Below, in pieces: positions 7,484 to 18,007 of a stretch of DNA of 64,000 bases. The translations under genes and the position numbers were made by a program. Origin of the DNA: Actibacterium ureilyticum (GTDB taxonomy: Bacteria > Pseudomonadota > Alphaproteobacteria > Rhodobacterales > Rhodobacteraceae); assembly GCF_002285435.1 (NCBI RefSeq), contig NZ_NSBT01000037.1, positions 434,001 to 498,000 on the forward strand. The letters run 5' to 3'. The notes under the pieces were generated by a model. That model was not told the origin of the DNA, searched no databases, and saw only the letters and a list, made by a program, of their open reading frames with translations. Each line of letters opens with the position of its first letter. The stretch's first letter is position 1.

Positions 7484-8926
7484 TCAGTCGATCATCGTCA
7501 GCAGCTTGTCCAGGCTGGCCTTTGCGTCGCCATAGAACATCCGCGTGTTTTCCTTGTAGAACAGCGGGTTTTCGATGCCCGAATACCCGGTGCCCTGCCC
7601 GCGTTTGGAGACGAAGACCTGCTTGGCCTTCCAGCATTCCAGCACCGGCATGCCGGCGATGGGGCTGTTGGGGTCTTCCTGGGCGGCGGGGTTCACGATG
7701 TCGTTCGAGCCGATGACGATCGCCACGTCGGTATCCGGGAAGTCCTCGTTGATCTCGTCCATCTCCAGCACGATGTCGTAAGGCACCTTGGCCTCGGCCA
7801 GCAGCACGTTCATGTGCCCGGGCAGACGGCCCGCAACCGGGTGGATGGCGAAACGCACGTTCTTGCCCTTGGCCCGCAGACGGCGGGTCAGCTCGGCCAC
7901 GTTCTGCTGCGCCTGTGCCACCGCCATGCCGTAGCCGGGGATGATGATGACGCTGTCGGCCTCGTCCAGCGCCGCGGCCACGCCGTCGGCCTCGATCGCG
8001 ATCTGCTCGCCCTCGACCTCCATCGCGGGGCCCGCGGTGCCGCCGAAGCCGCCCAGGATCACGCTGACGAAGCTGCGGTTCATCGCCTTGCACATGATGT
8101 AGGACAGGATCGCACCCGAGGAGCCCACAAGCGCGCCCACCACGATCAGCAGGTCATTGCCCAGGCTGAAACCGATGGCCGCCGCCGCCCAGCCGGAATA
8201 GCTGTTCAGCATCGACACCACCACCGGCATGTCGGCGCCGCCGATGCCCATGATCAGGTGATAGCCGATGAACAAAGCGGCCAGCGTCATCAGGAACAGA
8301 GGGAAGAACCCGCCCGAGTTGAAGTACCAGATCAGGCAGACCAGCGACAGGATCGCAGCACCTGCATTCAGCGCGTGGCCGCCCGGCAGCTTGGTCGCGG
8401 CCGAGGTCACCTTGCCCGACAGCTTGCCATAGGCAATGACCGACCCGGTAAAGGTGATGGCCCCGATGAAGATGCCCAGGAACAGCTCGACCCGCAGGAT
8501 GTTGATCTCGACCGGGGCCTTCTTGGCGATCAGCTGGCCGAAGCTGCCCAGCTCCTTGACCGCATCGGCGCCAGCGGCGACCGCCGCGGCGGCATTGCCG
8601 ATCTCGAAATGGGCGTTGAAGCCGACGAAGACCGCCGCCAGACCCACAAGCGCGTGCATGCCCGCGACCAGTTCCGGCATCTGGGTCATCTCGACCTTGG
8701 ATGCCAGCTGATAGCCGATGACGCCGCCGCCCGCGATCAGCACGATCGACAGCAGCCACAGGCCCGAACCGGGGCCGATCAGCGTGGCGAAGACCGCCAG
8801 CGCCATGCCGACAATGCCGTACCACACGGCGCGCTTGGCGCTTTCCTGGCCCGACAGGCCCCCCAGCGACAGGATGAACAGAACAGCCGCGACAACATAG
8901 GCGGCAGTGGTGAAACCGAATTCCAT
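7484..8926 (-). CDS. pntB: NAD(P) transhydrogenase, beta subunit
   Basis: Beta subunit of the proton-translocating nicotinamide nucleotide transhydrogenase, 480 residues, full length. It has about eight membrane helices in the first 260 residues and a cytoplasmic NADP(H)-binding domain III (about 290-480) with [15 protein letters not shown], the conserved [20 protein letters not shown] and [13 protein letters not shown]. With PntA it uses the proton gradient to reduce NADP+ with NADH. The ATG at 8926 follows aggaggccgg. It lies 13 bases after pntA, in one operon, and is closed by a terminator. Confidence 0.98.
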   Translation of the reverse strand: MEFGFTTAAYVVAAVLFILSLGGLSGQESAKRAVWYGIVGMALAVFATLIGPGSGLWLLSIVLIAGGGVIGYQLASKVEMTQMPELVAGMHALVGLAAVFVGFNAHFEIGNAAAAVAAGADAVKELGSFGQLIAKKAPVEINILRVELFLGIFIGAITFTGSVIAYGKLSGKVTSAATKLPGGHALNAGAAILSLVCLIWYFNSGGFFPLFLMTLAALFIGYHLIMGIGGADMPVVVSMLNSYSGWAAAAIGFSLGNDLLIVVGALVGSSGAILSYIMCKAMNRSFVSVILGGFGGTAGPAMEVEGEQIAIEADGVAAALDEADSVIIIPGYGMAVAQAQQNVAELTRRLRAKGKNVRFAIHPVAGRLPGHMNVLLAEAKVPYDIVLEMDEINEDFPDTDVAIVIGSNDIVNPAAQEDPNSPIAGMPVLECWKAKQVFVSKRGQGTGYSGIENPLFYKENTRMFYGDAKASLDKLLTMID

Positions 8927-8939
8927 TTGCCCGGCCTCC

Positions 8940-10511
8940 TTAGGATTTCTGGAACATGGCGAGCATGCGCCGGGTGACGAGGAAGCCGCCGAAGATGTTG
9001 ATCCCGGCCATGAAGACGCTGAGCGCCGCCAGCAGGATCACCAGGAACGAGCCCGACCCGATCTGCATCAACGCGCCCAGGATGATGATCGACGAGATCG
9101 CGTTGGTCACGGCCATCAGCGGGGTGTGCAGGCTGTGGCTGACATTCCAGATCACCTGGAAGCCCACGAAGACCGCCAGCACGAAGACGATGAAATGCTG
9201 CATGAAGCTGGCCGGGGCCACCAGGCCCACGCCCAGCAGCAGCGCCGCGCCCACCGCCAGCAGGGTGACCTGCTGTTTGGTCTGCGCCTTGAACGCGGCC
9301 ACCTCGGCGGCGCGTTTTTCTTCGGGCGTCAGCTCCTTGACCTCGGCCTTGGGCTTGGCCGCGATGGCCTGCACCTTGGGCGGCGGCGGCGGGAAGGTGA
9401 TCTCGTGATCATAGGTCACGGTCGCGCCGCGGATCACGTCGTCTTCCATGTCGTGATTGATCTGGCCGTCCTTCTCGGGCGTCAGATCGGTCATCATGTG
9501 ACGGATGTTGGTCGCATAAAGCGTCGAGGACTGCGCCGCCATCCGGCTGGGGAAGTCGGTATAGCCGATGATCGTGACGCCGTTGTCGGTCACGATCTTC
9601 TCGTCCTTGACCGTCAGCTTGCAGTTGCCGCCCTTTTCAGCGGCCAGGTCGACGATGACAGAGCCGGGCTTCATGGCCTTGACCATGTCCTCGGTCCACA
9701 GCTCCGGCGCCTCGCGGTTGGGGATCAGCGCGGTGGTGATCACGATGTCCATCTCGGGCGCCAGTTCGCGGAACTTGGCCAGCTGCGCCTCGCGGAATTC
9801 GGGGCTGGAGACAGAGGCATAGCCGCCGGTGGCCGCGCCGTCCTGCTGTTCTTCCTCGAAATCCAGATAGACGAATTCGGCGCCCATGCTCTCGACCTGT
9901 TCGGCCACTTCGGGCCGCACGTCGAAGGCATAGGTGACCGCGCCCAGGCTGGTCGAGGTGCCGATCGCGGCAAGCCCGGCCACACCGGCGCCCACCACCA
10001 GAACCTTGGCCGGGGGCACCTTGCCCGCGGCCGTGATCTGGCCGGTGAAGAAGCGGCCGAAATTGTTGCCCGCCTCGATCACCGCGCGGTAGCCCGCGAT
10101 ATTGGCCATGGACGAAAGCGCGTCCATCTTCTGGGCGCGGGAGATACGCGGCACCATTTCCATGGCGATCACATTGGCGCCCTTGGACTTGGCCAGCTCC
10201 ATCCCCTCTTCGTTCCCGCCGGGATTGAAGAACGAGATCAGCGTCTGCCCCTCGCGCAGGCGCTTCATCTCGGTCGCGTCGGGCTGACGGACCTTGGTGA
10301 CGATGTCACACTCTTTCCACAGCGCGGCGGCGGTCTTGATGACCTCGACCCCGGCTTTTTCGTAATCCGCGTCAGAGAACCCGGCAAGCTGCCCGGCCTT
10401 TGTCTCGATCGCGCATTCATAGCCAAGCTTCTGAAGCTGCAGCGCAGAATCAGGGGTCATCGCAACGCGCGCTTCCCCCTCGAATGTTTCTTTCGGTGCC
10501 CCGATTTTCAC
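8940..10511 (-). CDS. pntA: NAD(P) transhydrogenase, alpha subunit
   Basis: Alpha subunit of proton-translocating transhydrogenase, 523 residues, with both the NAD(H)-binding alanine-dehydrogenase-like domain (about 1-380) and three to four C-terminal membrane helices (about 420-515) in one chain, as in E. coli. The nucleotide-binding segment [17 protein letters not shown] is clear. I start at the GTG at 10511 ([15 protein letters not shown] follows), preceded by an aggga ribosome site; a longer frame upstream overlaps the promoter and palindrome and has no family similarity. PntB follows directly. A palindrome over the -35 region suggests repression. Confidence 0.97.
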   Translation of the reverse strand: MKIGAPKETFEGEARVAMTPDSALQLQKLGYECAIETKAGQLAGFSDADYEKAGVEVIKTAAALWKECDIVTKVRQPDATEMKRLREGQTLISFFNPGGNEEGMELAKSKGANVIAMEMVPRISRAQKMDALSSMANIAGYRAVIEAGNNFGRFFTGQITAAGKVPPAKVLVVGAGVAGLAAIGTSTSLGAVTYAFDVRPEVAEQVESMGAEFVYLDFEEEQQDGAATGGYASVSSPEFREAQLAKFRELAPEMDIVITTALIPNREAPELWTEDMVKAMKPGSVIVDLAAEKGGNCKLTVKDEKIVTDNGVTIIGYTDFPSRMAAQSSTLYATNIRHMMTDLTPEKDGQINHDMEDDVIRGATVTYDHEITFPPPPPKVQAIAAKPKAEVKELTPEEKRAAEVAAFKAQTKQQVTLLAVGAALLLGVGLVAPASFMQHFIVFVLAVFVGFQVIWNVSHSLHTPLMAVTNAISSIIILGALMQIGSGSFLVILLAALSVFMAGINIFGGFLVTRRMLAMFQKS

Positions 10512-10568
10512 GTGTCGTTCCCTCTTTTTGCCCACAGGCCAAGTCGGCGGACGGCTTAGTTCCCGGAT

Positions 10569-10598
10569 CTCATAGCATTGAGTAATAATGTTACTCAA
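10569..10598 (-). promoter_or_regulatory. pntA promoter overlapped by a perfect palindrome
   Basis: On the minus strand a -35 box TTGAGT (10593-10598) and -10 box TATGAG (10569-10574) are separated by 18 bases. A perfect inverted repeat, arms ttgagtaa at 10578-10585 and ttactcaa at 10591-10598 with a five-base spacer, covers the -35 and the spacer, the usual place for a dimeric repressor (for example TetR or MarR type). The promoter boxes and dyad are seen; the repressor is unknown. Confidence 0.6.
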
Positions 10599-10636
10599 GC
10601 AAGTTGGCAGATTTCACTTTGTGTCAATTGGTCGTA

Positions 10637-11080
10637 TTAAAGCCAGCGCCGGACGCGGGCGCGATAGCGGTCGAATGCGGGACCAAAAGCGGCCTGAAGG
10701 CGCTGTTCCTCGGGACGGATAAACCGGTTTTGAATCAACCAGATAAAGCCCGGCACCAAAAGCAGCCCCGAAATCGCGCCCAGCCACAGGCACGCCCCCG
10801 TCAGGATCAGCGCATCGGCCAGATAGATGGGATTGCGCGTCAGCCGGTACAGCCCGGCGGTGATCATCGCGTCGGGTTGCCGCCCCGGAATGATGCTGGT
10901 GCGGTGGCGCGCGAACTGGATCGCGGCCAGAGCGGTCATCCAAAGCCCCACCGCGATCAGCCCCAGACCGGTAATGCGCATCCAGGGTCCGGCCCCGCCC
11001 AATGGCAGCCAGCGGACCTGTGCCCAGGCCAGAGCGATGAAAAGCGCCAGCCAGACAGGCGGCAGATCCAGTCGGCGCAT
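10637..11080 (-). CDS. Isoprenylcysteine carboxyl methyltransferase (ICMT)-like membrane protein
   Basis: A 147-residue membrane protein with about four helices. The C-terminal half shows the ICMT/phospholipid methyltransferase signature: RLTRNPIYLADALILTG, then RPEEQRLQAAFGPAFDRYRA ending in RRW, which forms the SAM-binding and active-site region. Bacterial members methylate lipids or small hydrophobic substrates; the substrate here is unknown. I chose the ATG at 11080 because a gaaggggg ribosome site precedes it; two upstream in-frame starts (11146, 11104) lack one. It is divergent from the GNAT gene and 125 bases upstream of pntA on the same strand. Confidence 0.82.
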   Translation of the reverse strand: MRRLDLPPVWLALFIALAWAQVRWLPLGGAGPWMRITGLGLIAVGLWMTALAAIQFARHRTSIIPGRQPDAMITAGLYRLTRNPIYLADALILTGACLWLGAISGLLLVPGFIWLIQNRFIRPEEQRLQAAFGPAFDRYRARVRRWL

Positions 11081-11186
11081 GATTGCCCCCTTCTTCGCGG
11101 TCATTGCCACGGCGACTGCGGGCCCTTTCGCCCGCCCGGCGGACAAGCTAGCCTGCGCGCGCCATCAGAACACCCCGGGCCGCGCA

Positions 11187-11684
11187 ATGACCCCAGCTTG
11201 GATTTCGACCCTTCGTCCGCCGACGCTGCGGCTGGCCCGTCCCGGTGACGGGGCGCCATGTTACGACGTGATGTATCGCGCTGTCCATCAGGGGGCGGTT
11301 GCGGCCTATTCCCCGGTCGAGCGTCAGGCCTGGATGCCCCACCCCACCGCGCCCAAGGGGTTTCAGGACCGCATCCTGGCGCAACATACGGTGGTGGCCT
11401 GCAAGCGTGGTGTGATCGGGTTCATGACGCTGGGCCATGACGGGCATCTGGACCTGGCCTATGTCGCGCCGGACTGGATGGGGCGCGGGGTCGGCGACCG
11501 GCTTTACACCGCGTTGCTGGATCACGCCGTTGCTCACGGCCTGTCGCCGCTCAGCACCGAGGCGAGCCTGCTGTTCCGCCCGTTCCTGGCGCGGCGGGGA
11601 TGGACGACCCAGGCGCGGCAATCGGTGATCCGCAACGGTGTGGCGATCACGAATTTCCGGATGCAACTGACGGGCCATGTTTGA
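11187..11684 (+). CDS. GNAT family N-acetyltransferase
   Basis: A 165-residue GNAT enzyme. The acetyl-CoA-binding motif A is visible as LAYVAPDWMGRGVGDRLYTA (V-x-x-x-x-x-G-x-G pattern), followed by DHAVAHGLSPLSTEASLLFR and the C-terminal strand RRGWTTQARQSV. It should acetylate an amine of a small molecule or protein; the sequence does not tell which. The ATG at 11187 begins MTPAWISTLRPPTLRLARP; the in-frame extension upstream is a shadow of the divergent ICMT-like gene. Confidence 0.85.
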   Translation: MTPAWISTLRPPTLRLARPGDGAPCYDVMYRAVHQGAVAAYSPVERQAWMPHPTAPKGFQDRILAQHTVVACKRGVIGFMTLGHDGHLDLAYVAPDWMGRGVGDRLYTALLDHAVAHGLSPLSTEASLLFRPFLARRGWTTQARQSVIRNGVAITNFRMQLTGHV

Positions 11685-12032
11685 ACCACATTCACCTGTC
11701 CTTTCGGGCAGGAACTGGCGGGTGCGATTTACCCGGTGTCAAAAAAACATCACAATGCGCGCGCGCAAGGAACGAAATCTCAACAAAAGCTGGCCCGTTT
11801 GATAACTTAGGGTTAAGGACGTCAAAGGTATATCTGTGCCTAATCAAAGTGAAGAATCGGGGCCCTGATGCGGGCTCCGGTGCATGCTGACCAACGTCGG
11901 GACCGGTCCTGTCTTCGGACAAGACCGCACGCGGTTACGGGCACGGGCGCCGGGGTACTATCTTGGTCTAATGTAAAAGCCAGGCGGGCAAGTGTATGTG
12001 TGCCACGCGGGCGAATGTTGGTGTGACGCGAA
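11685..12032. other. 348-base intergenic region with a UUCG-type hairpin
   Basis: No open frame here looks like a gene. The left part (11740-11850) is less GC-rich than its surroundings. At 11905-11926 arms ggtcctgtc and gacaagacc pair with one mismatch around a ttcg loop, a stable tetraloop form, about 105 bases before the start of the RTX/Hint gene. It has no T-run, so it is more likely a leader structure than a terminator. I see no convincing promoter boxes by eye. Confidence 0.35.
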
Positions 12033-14501
12033 ATGGCAACGATGGTATCGGGTCTTGGGGGCCCCGCAGGTTACGGTGAGAACGTTTTTTCTTCCTCCCC
12101 GAAAGCGGCAGGGGGGAATGACGACGGGTCCGTTGCGATCGACACAACATCCGTCTTCGGTCCGTCCGGCATCAATTTCTTCGGCACCGATTATACGACG
12201 ATCTACCTGAACTCGAACGGGGTGATCTCGTTCGGCGCGCCCGAGACCAGCTTTCAGACCCCCGACTATACCGCCGAGACCACCCCGAACATCGCGGTGT
12301 TCTGGGCCGATGTGAACATCAACTCGGGCGGCGAGATCTATTGGGACATCGACCCGGCGGCGGGTACGATCACCATGACCTGGTTGGACGTGGCGCCCTA
12401 TTCGGGGTCGGGCACGAACTCGTTCCAGGTCATCCTGACCGATACCGGCGGCGGCGGCTTTTCGGTCCAGTATATCTATGAGGATATTCAGTGGACCAAT
12501 GGCGGCGGCAATTCGGCGGCGGCCGGGGTCACCGATGGCGGGTCCTATGACTATACGCTCGAAGGGTCGGGCGACCCCGCGCAGCTGATCAACTATGACA
12601 CCAACGATTTCGACGGCGGCGACCCGGCGGGCAGCTTCGTGCTGGATTTCGCGGCCGGCGAACCGGTGATTCCCGATGGCACGGTCGAGGGGACATCGGG
12701 CGCCGATGTGATCGACGCCAGCTATGCCGGCGACCCCCAGGGCGAGGTCGTCGATGGCGGCGACGGCACAGGCGCCGCCGGGAACGAGGACGTGATCGAC
12801 GCCGGCGCGGGCGATGACACGGTCCTCTCCGGGGACGAGGCCGACACCGTCTATGGCGGCGCGGGCAATGACAGCATTGACGGCGGCGCGGGCAACGACC
12901 TGCTTTATGGCGAGGGTGACAGCGACATCATCACCGGCGGCGACGGCAACGACACGATCTATGGCGATTTCGAAACGCCGCCGCCCGCCGCCACGAACGA
13001 GAATCTGCACTGGGCCGATCAGGGCGCGGACGAATCCAGCCTGACCGCCGGGTTCACACAAAACACCGGCTCGATCGATGTCACCGTCGATTTCACCGAT
13101 GACGGCAATGCCGGTTCGGGCACCAACCCGGGGATCAGCGTCGAAAGCACGACGACGAACTATGTCGCCGGCGGCGAACCCTATGACCCGCAATCCTCGG
13201 CCCAGCTTTGGGGCGAAGGAACGGGCGACACCTCCACCACCAATGTCAGCTTCGCCGCCGCGAACGGTGTCGCGGTCGACGATCAGGTCGCGGACGTGTC
13301 GTTCCGGATCAACGACATCGATGCCGGGAACAATTCCTGGCTGGATGTTATTACCGTCAATGCCTTTGACATCGATGGCAACCCGGTGGCGGTGACGATC
13401 ACACCCGCTGGCGACGACACCGTATCAGGCAACACGATCACAGCCGGACCCAGCCCCAACAACTACAATCAAGCCGAAGGTTCTGCGCTGGTCGAGATTG
13501 CCGGGCCCGTCGCGTATTTCGAGGTGATCTATCAAAACGCCGGCACCTCGGGCCAGGCGATCACCGTAACGGATGTCCATTTCACCACGATCCCATTGAT
13601 TGAGGGGGACGATGTCATCGATGGCGGCATCGGCGCGGACGAGATCTTCGCCGGTGCCGGCGACGACACGATCACCGTGGCCGAAGGCGACACGGTCAGC
13701 GGCGGCGATGGCGACGATACGTTCCTGATCACCGACCTGGGCGAGGCCGGATCGGCCGCGATCAACATTGTCGGCGGCGAAGGCGACGAAACCGCCGGCG
13801 ACACGCTGGATTTCCAGGGCCTGATCAACCAGGACGCCGTGACGATCACAAATGCCGATGACAACGCGGGCGGGCTGAGTGGCTTTGCGACGCTGTCGGA
13901 CGGAACGGTCGTCAACTTCTCGGAAATCGAGACGCTGCTGATCTGCTTCACCGCGGGCACCGGCATTCTGACCCCGCAGGGACAGCGCCCGATCGAGGAT
14001 CTGCGCCCCGGCGATCTGGTCCTGACCGCCGATCACGGGTTGCAGCCGATCCGCTGGATCGGACAGCGCACGGTTCCGGCGCAGGGCAACATGGCGCCCG
14101 TCCTGATCCGCGAGGGCGTGTTCAACAATGCGCGGGATCTGCTGGTTTCGCCCCAGCACCGGATGCTGATCCAGGGCTATCAGGCGCAGCTGATCACCGG
14201 CCAGTCCGAGGTGTTTGCCACCGCCAAGCACCTGATCGACGGCACCAATGTGCTGCGCCACGCGGGCGGCACGGTCACCTATGTCCACCTGATGTTCGAC
14301 CGGCACGAGGTCATCTTTGCCGAAGGCGCCGCAACCGAAAGCTTCCATCCCGGTCAGGTCGGTCTGGACGCGGTTCTGGCCCCTGCGCGCGAGGAACTGT
14401 TCCGGATCTTTCCCGAATTGCGGTCGAATCCCAACGCCTATGGGCCGACCTCGCGCACCTGCCTGCGCCGGCCCGAGGCCCGCGCGCTGCTTGCGGCCTG
14501 A
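12033..14501 (+). CDS. Nidogen-like, RTX-repeat, Hint-domain surface protein
   Basis: An acidic 822-residue protein without an N-terminal signal peptide. Residues about 30-215 resemble a nidogen (NIDO) domain (INFFGTDYTTIYLNSNGVIS, NIAVFWADVN). Residues about 230-320 hold RTX calcium-binding nonapeptides (GGAGNDSIDGGAGNDLLYGE); a beta-rich region follows, and a second short RTX block lies at about 535-575. A C-terminal Hint domain begins at Cys638 (CFTAGTGILTPQG) and contains LVSPQHRMLIQG, as in autoprocessing Hint_2 proteins. RTX proteins are normally secreted by a type I system; none is encoded nearby. I infer a secreted or cell-surface adhesion-like protein that may self-cleave. The start ATG has a weak ribosome site. 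Confidence 0.88.
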   Translation: MATMVSGLGGPAGYGENVFSSSPKAAGGNDDGSVAIDTTSVFGPSGINFFGTDYTTIYLNSNGVISFGAPETSFQTPDYTAETTPNIAVFWADVNINSGGEIYWDIDPAAGTITMTWLDVAPYSGSGTNSFQVILTDTGGGGFSVQYIYEDIQWTNGGGNSAAAGVTDGGSYDYTLEGSGDPAQLINYDTNDFDGGDPAGSFVLDFAAGEPVIPDGTVEGTSGADVIDASYAGDPQGEVVDGGDGTGAAGNEDVIDAGAGDDTVLSGDEADTVYGGAGNDSIDGGAGNDLLYGEGDSDIITGGDGNDTIYGDFETPPPAATNENLHWADQGADESSLTAGFTQNTGSIDVTVDFTDDGNAGSGTNPGISVESTTTNYVAGGEPYDPQSSAQLWGEGTGDTSTTNVSFAAANGVAVDDQVADVSFRINDIDAGNNSWLDVITVNAFDIDGNPVAVTITPAGDDTVSGNTITAGPSPNNYNQAEGSALVEIAGPVAYFEVIYQNAGTSGQAITVTDVHFTTIPLIEGDDVIDGGIGADEIFAGAGDDTITVAEGDTVSGGDGDDTFLITDLGEAGSAAINIVGGEGDETAGDTLDFQGLINQDAVTITNADDNAGGLSGFATLSDGTVVNFSEIETLLICFTAGTGILTPQGQRPIEDLRPGDLVLTADHGLQPIRWIGQRTVPAQGNMAPVLIREGVFNNARDLLVSPQHRMLIQGYQAQLITGQSEVFATAKHLIDGTNVLRHAGGTVTYVHLMFDRHEVIFAEGAATESFHPGQVGLDAVLAPAREELFRIFPELRSNPNAYGPTSRTCLRRPEARALLAA

Positions 14502-14510
14502 GCCGAGCCG

Positions 14511-15287
14511 TCAGGCCGATCGGCGGATCTGCGGCCGGTCGCCCGCCGCCCAATCTCGCACCGCCTGTCCGAACGCCTCGAACAGCGGGCGCGACACCGG
14601 ATCGTTCGCGGCGCGGTATTCGGGGTGCCATTGCACCGACAGGGTGAAGCCCGGCGCATCCTGGATATAGATCGCCTCGGGCGTGTCATCGGGGGCCACC
14701 CCGTCGACCACCACCCGCGCGCCGGGCTTCTTGATCCCCTGCCCGTGCAGCGTGTTGGTCATCACCTCGCGCGCGCCGAACAGCCGGTGGAACGGGCCGC
14801 CTTCGGTAAAGCAGACCTTGTGGCGCAGCGCGAATTTCTCGGCCAGGGTGCCATCGGGGGGCATCCGGTGGTTCATCCGCCCCGGCAGATCGCGGATCTC
14901 GGGATAAAGCGTGCCGCCCATGGCGACGTTGACTTCCTGAAAGCCGCGGCAGATGCCCATGAACGGCTGGCCGCGTTCGACCAGCGCCCGGATCAGCGGC
15001 AGGGTGATCGCGTCGCGCGCCCGGTCGAAGGCGCCATGCGCCTCGGTCGCCTCTTCGCCGTATTCCTCGGGATGAACGTTCGGGCGCCCGCCGGTAAAGA
15101 CGAAGCCCGCGCACAGATCCAGAAGCTCGGGCACGGTGACGAAACGCGGATCCGACGGGATCAGGATGGGCATCGCGCCCACCACCTCGGCCACGGCTTC
15201 GGAATTCATCGTGCCGCCGGCATGGGCCGGGTATTCGTCATTGATCAGGTATTGGTTGCCGATGATACCGACTACTGGGCGCGTCAT
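14511..15287 (-). CDS. Class I glutamine amidotransferase-like hydrolase (peptidase C26, PuuD-like)
   Basis: A 258-residue cytoplasmic enzyme of the gamma-glutamyl-gamma-aminobutyrate hydrolase family. The nucleophile elbow MGICRGFQE contains Cys113, and the His-Glu pair is in SVQWHPEYRA. The opening MTRPVVGIIGNQYLINDEYP is typical. Relatives hydrolyse gamma-glutamyl-GABA in putrescine breakdown, but no puu genes are adjacent, so the substrate is uncertain. The ATG at 15287 follows gagcggaag; the in-frame extension to 15374 is not supported. The gene ends 9 bases from the convergent RTX/Hint gene. Confidence 0.9.
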   Translation of the reverse strand: MTRPVVGIIGNQYLINDEYPAHAGGTMNSEAVAEVVGAMPILIPSDPRFVTVPELLDLCAGFVFTGGRPNVHPEEYGEEATEAHGAFDRARDAITLPLIRALVERGQPFMGICRGFQEVNVAMGGTLYPEIRDLPGRMNHRMPPDGTLAEKFALRHKVCFTEGGPFHRLFGAREVMTNTLHGQGIKKPGARVVVDGVAPDDTPEAIYIQDAPGFTLSVQWHPEYRAANDPVSRPLFEAFGQAVRDWAAGDRPQIRRSA

Positions 15288-15404
15288 CTTCCGCTCTCTG
15301 TTCTGTCCTATTGCAAGAATATAGACTTTCAGACCCGCGGGTAAGAGGTCACCGCGCGCACATCGCCTGTGCACGCGGTTCTGGCGGCAAATTGTGCAAA
15401 GCGG

Positions 15405-15833
15405 TCACGCCTCGCCGGTGAAACCGGCCGCTTCGATGCCCGCCAGCGCGGCGGCGGCGTCATTGTCGGACGTGTCGCCCGTGACCCCGACCGCGCCGAT
15501 CACGACGCCCTTCTTGTCGCGCACCAGAACGCCGCCCGGCACCGGCACCACGCGCCCGCCGTAAACGCCATTCACCGCGGCCATGAAATAGGCCTGTCCC
15601 TCGGCCCGTGCCATCTGGGCCGCGCCGCCCATGCCCAGCATCACCGCGCCATAGGCCTTGGCCTCGGCGATCTTGAACCGGCCGGGGCTGGCGCCATCCT
15701 CGCGCTCGAACGCCAGCGGGTGGCCACCGGCATCCAGCACGATGGCCGACAGCGGTTTCAACTGCATTTCGTGGCCCTTTTCCAGCGCCTTGCGGATGAT
15801 GGTGCGCGCCTTGCGCAGGGTGATTTCTGCCAT
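15405..15833 (-). CDS. GlcG/HbpS family protein
   Basis: A 142-residue protein of the GlcG/HbpS (DUF336) family, with LSAIVLDAGGHPLAFEREDG, AYGAVMLGMGG, VPVPGGVLVRD and VIGAVGVTGDTSDNDAAAA. Relatives include GlcG of the E. coli glycolate operon and the haem-binding HbpS. It lies 14 bases downstream of the malate synthase G gene on the same strand, which repeats the glcG-glcB association and suggests a link to glyoxylate/glycolate use. Biochemical role remains unknown. The ATG at 15833 gives the family's normal length. Confidence 0.88.
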   Translation of the reverse strand: MAEITLRKARTIIRKALEKGHEMQLKPLSAIVLDAGGHPLAFEREDGASPGRFKIAEAKAYGAVMLGMGGAAQMARAEGQAYFMAAVNGVYGGRVVPVPGGVLVRDKKGVVIGAVGVTGDTSDNDAAAALAGIEAAGFTGEA

Positions 15834-15847
15834 GTCCGGAACCTTTC

Positions 15848-18007
15848 CTATCGGGTCGCCTTGGCCTGTTGACGCCGGGCATGCAGCACCGGCTCGGTAT
15901 AGCCCGAGGGTTGTTCTGCCCCGCGAAAGACCAGATCGCAAGCGGCCTGGAACGCCACCCCGTCGAAATCGGGCGCCATCGGGCGATAGGCCGGGTCGCC
16001 CGCGTTCTGGCGGTCCACCACCTGGGCCATGTCGCGCATCGCGGCCATCACCTGCCGCTCGCTCACCACCCCGTGATGCAGCCAGTTGGCCAGCGCCTGC
16101 GAGCTGATCCGGCAGGTCGCGCGATCCTCCATCAGGCCCACGTCATGGATATCGGGCACCTTGGAGCACCCCACCCCCTGATCGACCCAGCGCACCACAT
16201 AGCCCAGAATGCCCTGCGCGTTGTTGCGCAGCTCGGCCGTGACCTCGTCCGCAGACAGGTTGCGGCCATGGGGCAGCAGCGGCACGGTCAGCAGATCGGC
16301 CAGCGTACCGCGCGCGCCACCGGCGGCAATCGCGTCCTGGCGCGCCAGCACATCGACCGTGTGATAATGCGTGGCGTGCAGCGTCGCGGCGGTGGGCGAC
16401 GGCACCCAGGCACAGGTGGCGCCCGATTGCGGATGGCCGATCTTGGCCTTCAGCATATCGGCCATCAGGTCGGGCATGGCCCACATGCCCTTGCCGATCT
16501 GCGCCTTGCCCTTCAGCCCACAGGCCAGCCCGATATCGACATTGCGATCCTCATACGCCGCGATCCAGGGGGCCGATTTCATCTCGCCCTTGGGGATCAT
16601 CGGGCCGGCTTCCATCGCGGTGTGGATCTCGTCGCCCGTACGGTCCAGGAAGCCGGTATTGATAAAGGCCACGCGATGCTTCGCCACGCGGATACATTCA
16701 CGCAGGTTGGCGCTGGTGCGGCGTTCCTCGTCCATGATGCCCAGCTTGACGGTGTATTGCGGCAGGCCAAGCGCATCCTCGACAAAGCTGAAGATGCGGT
16801 TGGCAAAGGCGACCTCGTCCGGCCCGTGCATCTTGGGCTTGACCACATAGACCGACCCGGTGGCCGAGTTGCGCGCGCCGGTGGTCTTTTTCAGGTCATG
16901 CATGGCGATCAGGGTGGTGATCATGGCGTCCATCAGCCCCTCGAACGCCTCATGCCCGTCGCGGTCCAGGATTGCGGGGTTGGTCATCAGGTGGCCGACA
17001 TTCCGCACCAGCATCAGCGCCCTGCCCTTCACGTCGAAGGCGCTGCCGTCGGGCGCGGTAAAGCGGCGGTCGGGGTTCAGCGCGCGGGTGAAGGTGCGGT
17101 CGCCCTTGGTGACCTCTTCGGCCAGATCGCCTTTCATCAGGCCCAGCCAATTGCCATAGGCCAGCACCTTGTCCGAGCCATCGACACAGGCCACGGAATC
17201 CTCGCAATCCATGATCGCCGACAGGGCCGATTCCAGCCGGATATCGGAAATCCCCGCCGGGTCCTGTGCGCCCACATCGGTCGTGGGATCGATCACGATC
17301 TCGATCTTCAGATTGTTCTTTTGCAGCAGGACCGATTGCAATGTGGCGCCCGTGTCATGGCCCGCGAATTGCGACGGATCGGCCAGCCCGGTCTGCCCCA
17401 TCGGCCCGTCGACCAGCAGCATCCCGTCCTGCACGCTCAGCGCTTTCACATCGGCCCAGCTGCCGCCAGCCAGCGGCGCCACGGCGTCCAGATGCGCCTT
17501 GGCCCAGGCGATCACGCGCCCGCCGCGTTCGGGGTCATAGCCGCCGCCCGCGGGCAGATCGCCCAAGGCATCGGTGCCGTAAAGTGCGTCGTAAAGCGAG
17601 CCCCAGCGCGCGTTCGCGGCGTTCAGCGCATAGCGTGCATTGGTGATCGGCACGACCAATTGGGGCCCCGGTTGCGCGGCAATCTCGGGGTCGGTCGCGG
17701 CGGTCTCAATCGTGAAATCCGGACCTTCAGGCACCAGATAGCCGATCTCGCGCAGGAACGCCTCGGTCTCTGCCGGGCTGGGGGCCGTGCCCTTGCGCGC
17801 GGCGTACCAGGCATTGATCTGCTCTTGCAGCCCCTCGCGCCGGTCCAGCAGCGCCCGGTTTTCCGGCCCGAAATCGTGGATCAGCTCCGACAGCGCCTGC
17901 CAGAACCGCCCGGCGTCGATCCTCGTTCCGGGCAAGGCGCGGTCTTCGATGAACGCGACCAGCACCGGGTCAATCTGCAAACCAAACTTTTCGATACGGT
18001 CAGTCAT
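15848..18007 (-). CDS. glcB: Malate synthase G
   Basis: A 719-residue enzyme, the usual size for isoform G, that condenses glyoxylate with acetyl-CoA to malate in the cytoplasm. Recognisable segments include [20 protein letters not shown] at the start, [40 protein letters not shown] and IDRTGDE-like [14 protein letters not shown] with the metal- and glyoxylate-binding Arg, Glu and Asp regions of the TIM barrel. It is the first gene of a two-gene unit with the glcG-like gene. Divergent from pepN with a 167-base spacer. Confidence 0.98.
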   Translation of the reverse strand: MTDRIEKFGLQIDPVLVAFIEDRALPGTRIDAGRFWQALSELIHDFGPENRALLDRREGLQEQINAWYAARKGTAPSPAETEAFLREIGYLVPEGPDFTIETAATDPEIAAQPGPQLVVPITNARYALNAANARWGSLYDALYGTDALGDLPAGGGYDPERGGRVIAWAKAHLDAVAPLAGGSWADVKALSVQDGMLLVDGPMGQTGLADPSQFAGHDTGATLQSVLLQKNNLKIEIVIDPTTDVGAQDPAGISDIRLESALSAIMDCEDSVACVDGSDKVLAYGNWLGLMKGDLAEEVTKGDRTFTRALNPDRRFTAPDGSAFDVKGRALMLVRNVGHLMTNPAILDRDGHEAFEGLMDAMITTLIAMHDLKKTTGARNSATGSVYVVKPKMHGPDEVAFANRIFSFVEDALGLPQYTVKLGIMDEERRTSANLRECIRVAKHRVAFINTGFLDRTGDEIHTAMEAGPMIPKGEMKSAPWIAAYEDRNVDIGLACGLKGKAQIGKGMWAMPDLMADMLKAKIGHPQSGATCAWVPSPTAATLHATHYHTVDVLARQDAIAAGGARGTLADLLTVPLLPHGRNLSADEVTAELRNNAQGILGYVVRWVDQGVGCSKVPDIHDVGLMEDRATCRISSQALANWLHHGVVSERQVMAAMRDMAQVVDRQNAGDPAYRPMAPDFDGVAFQAACDLVFRGAEQPSGYTEPVLHARRQQAKATR

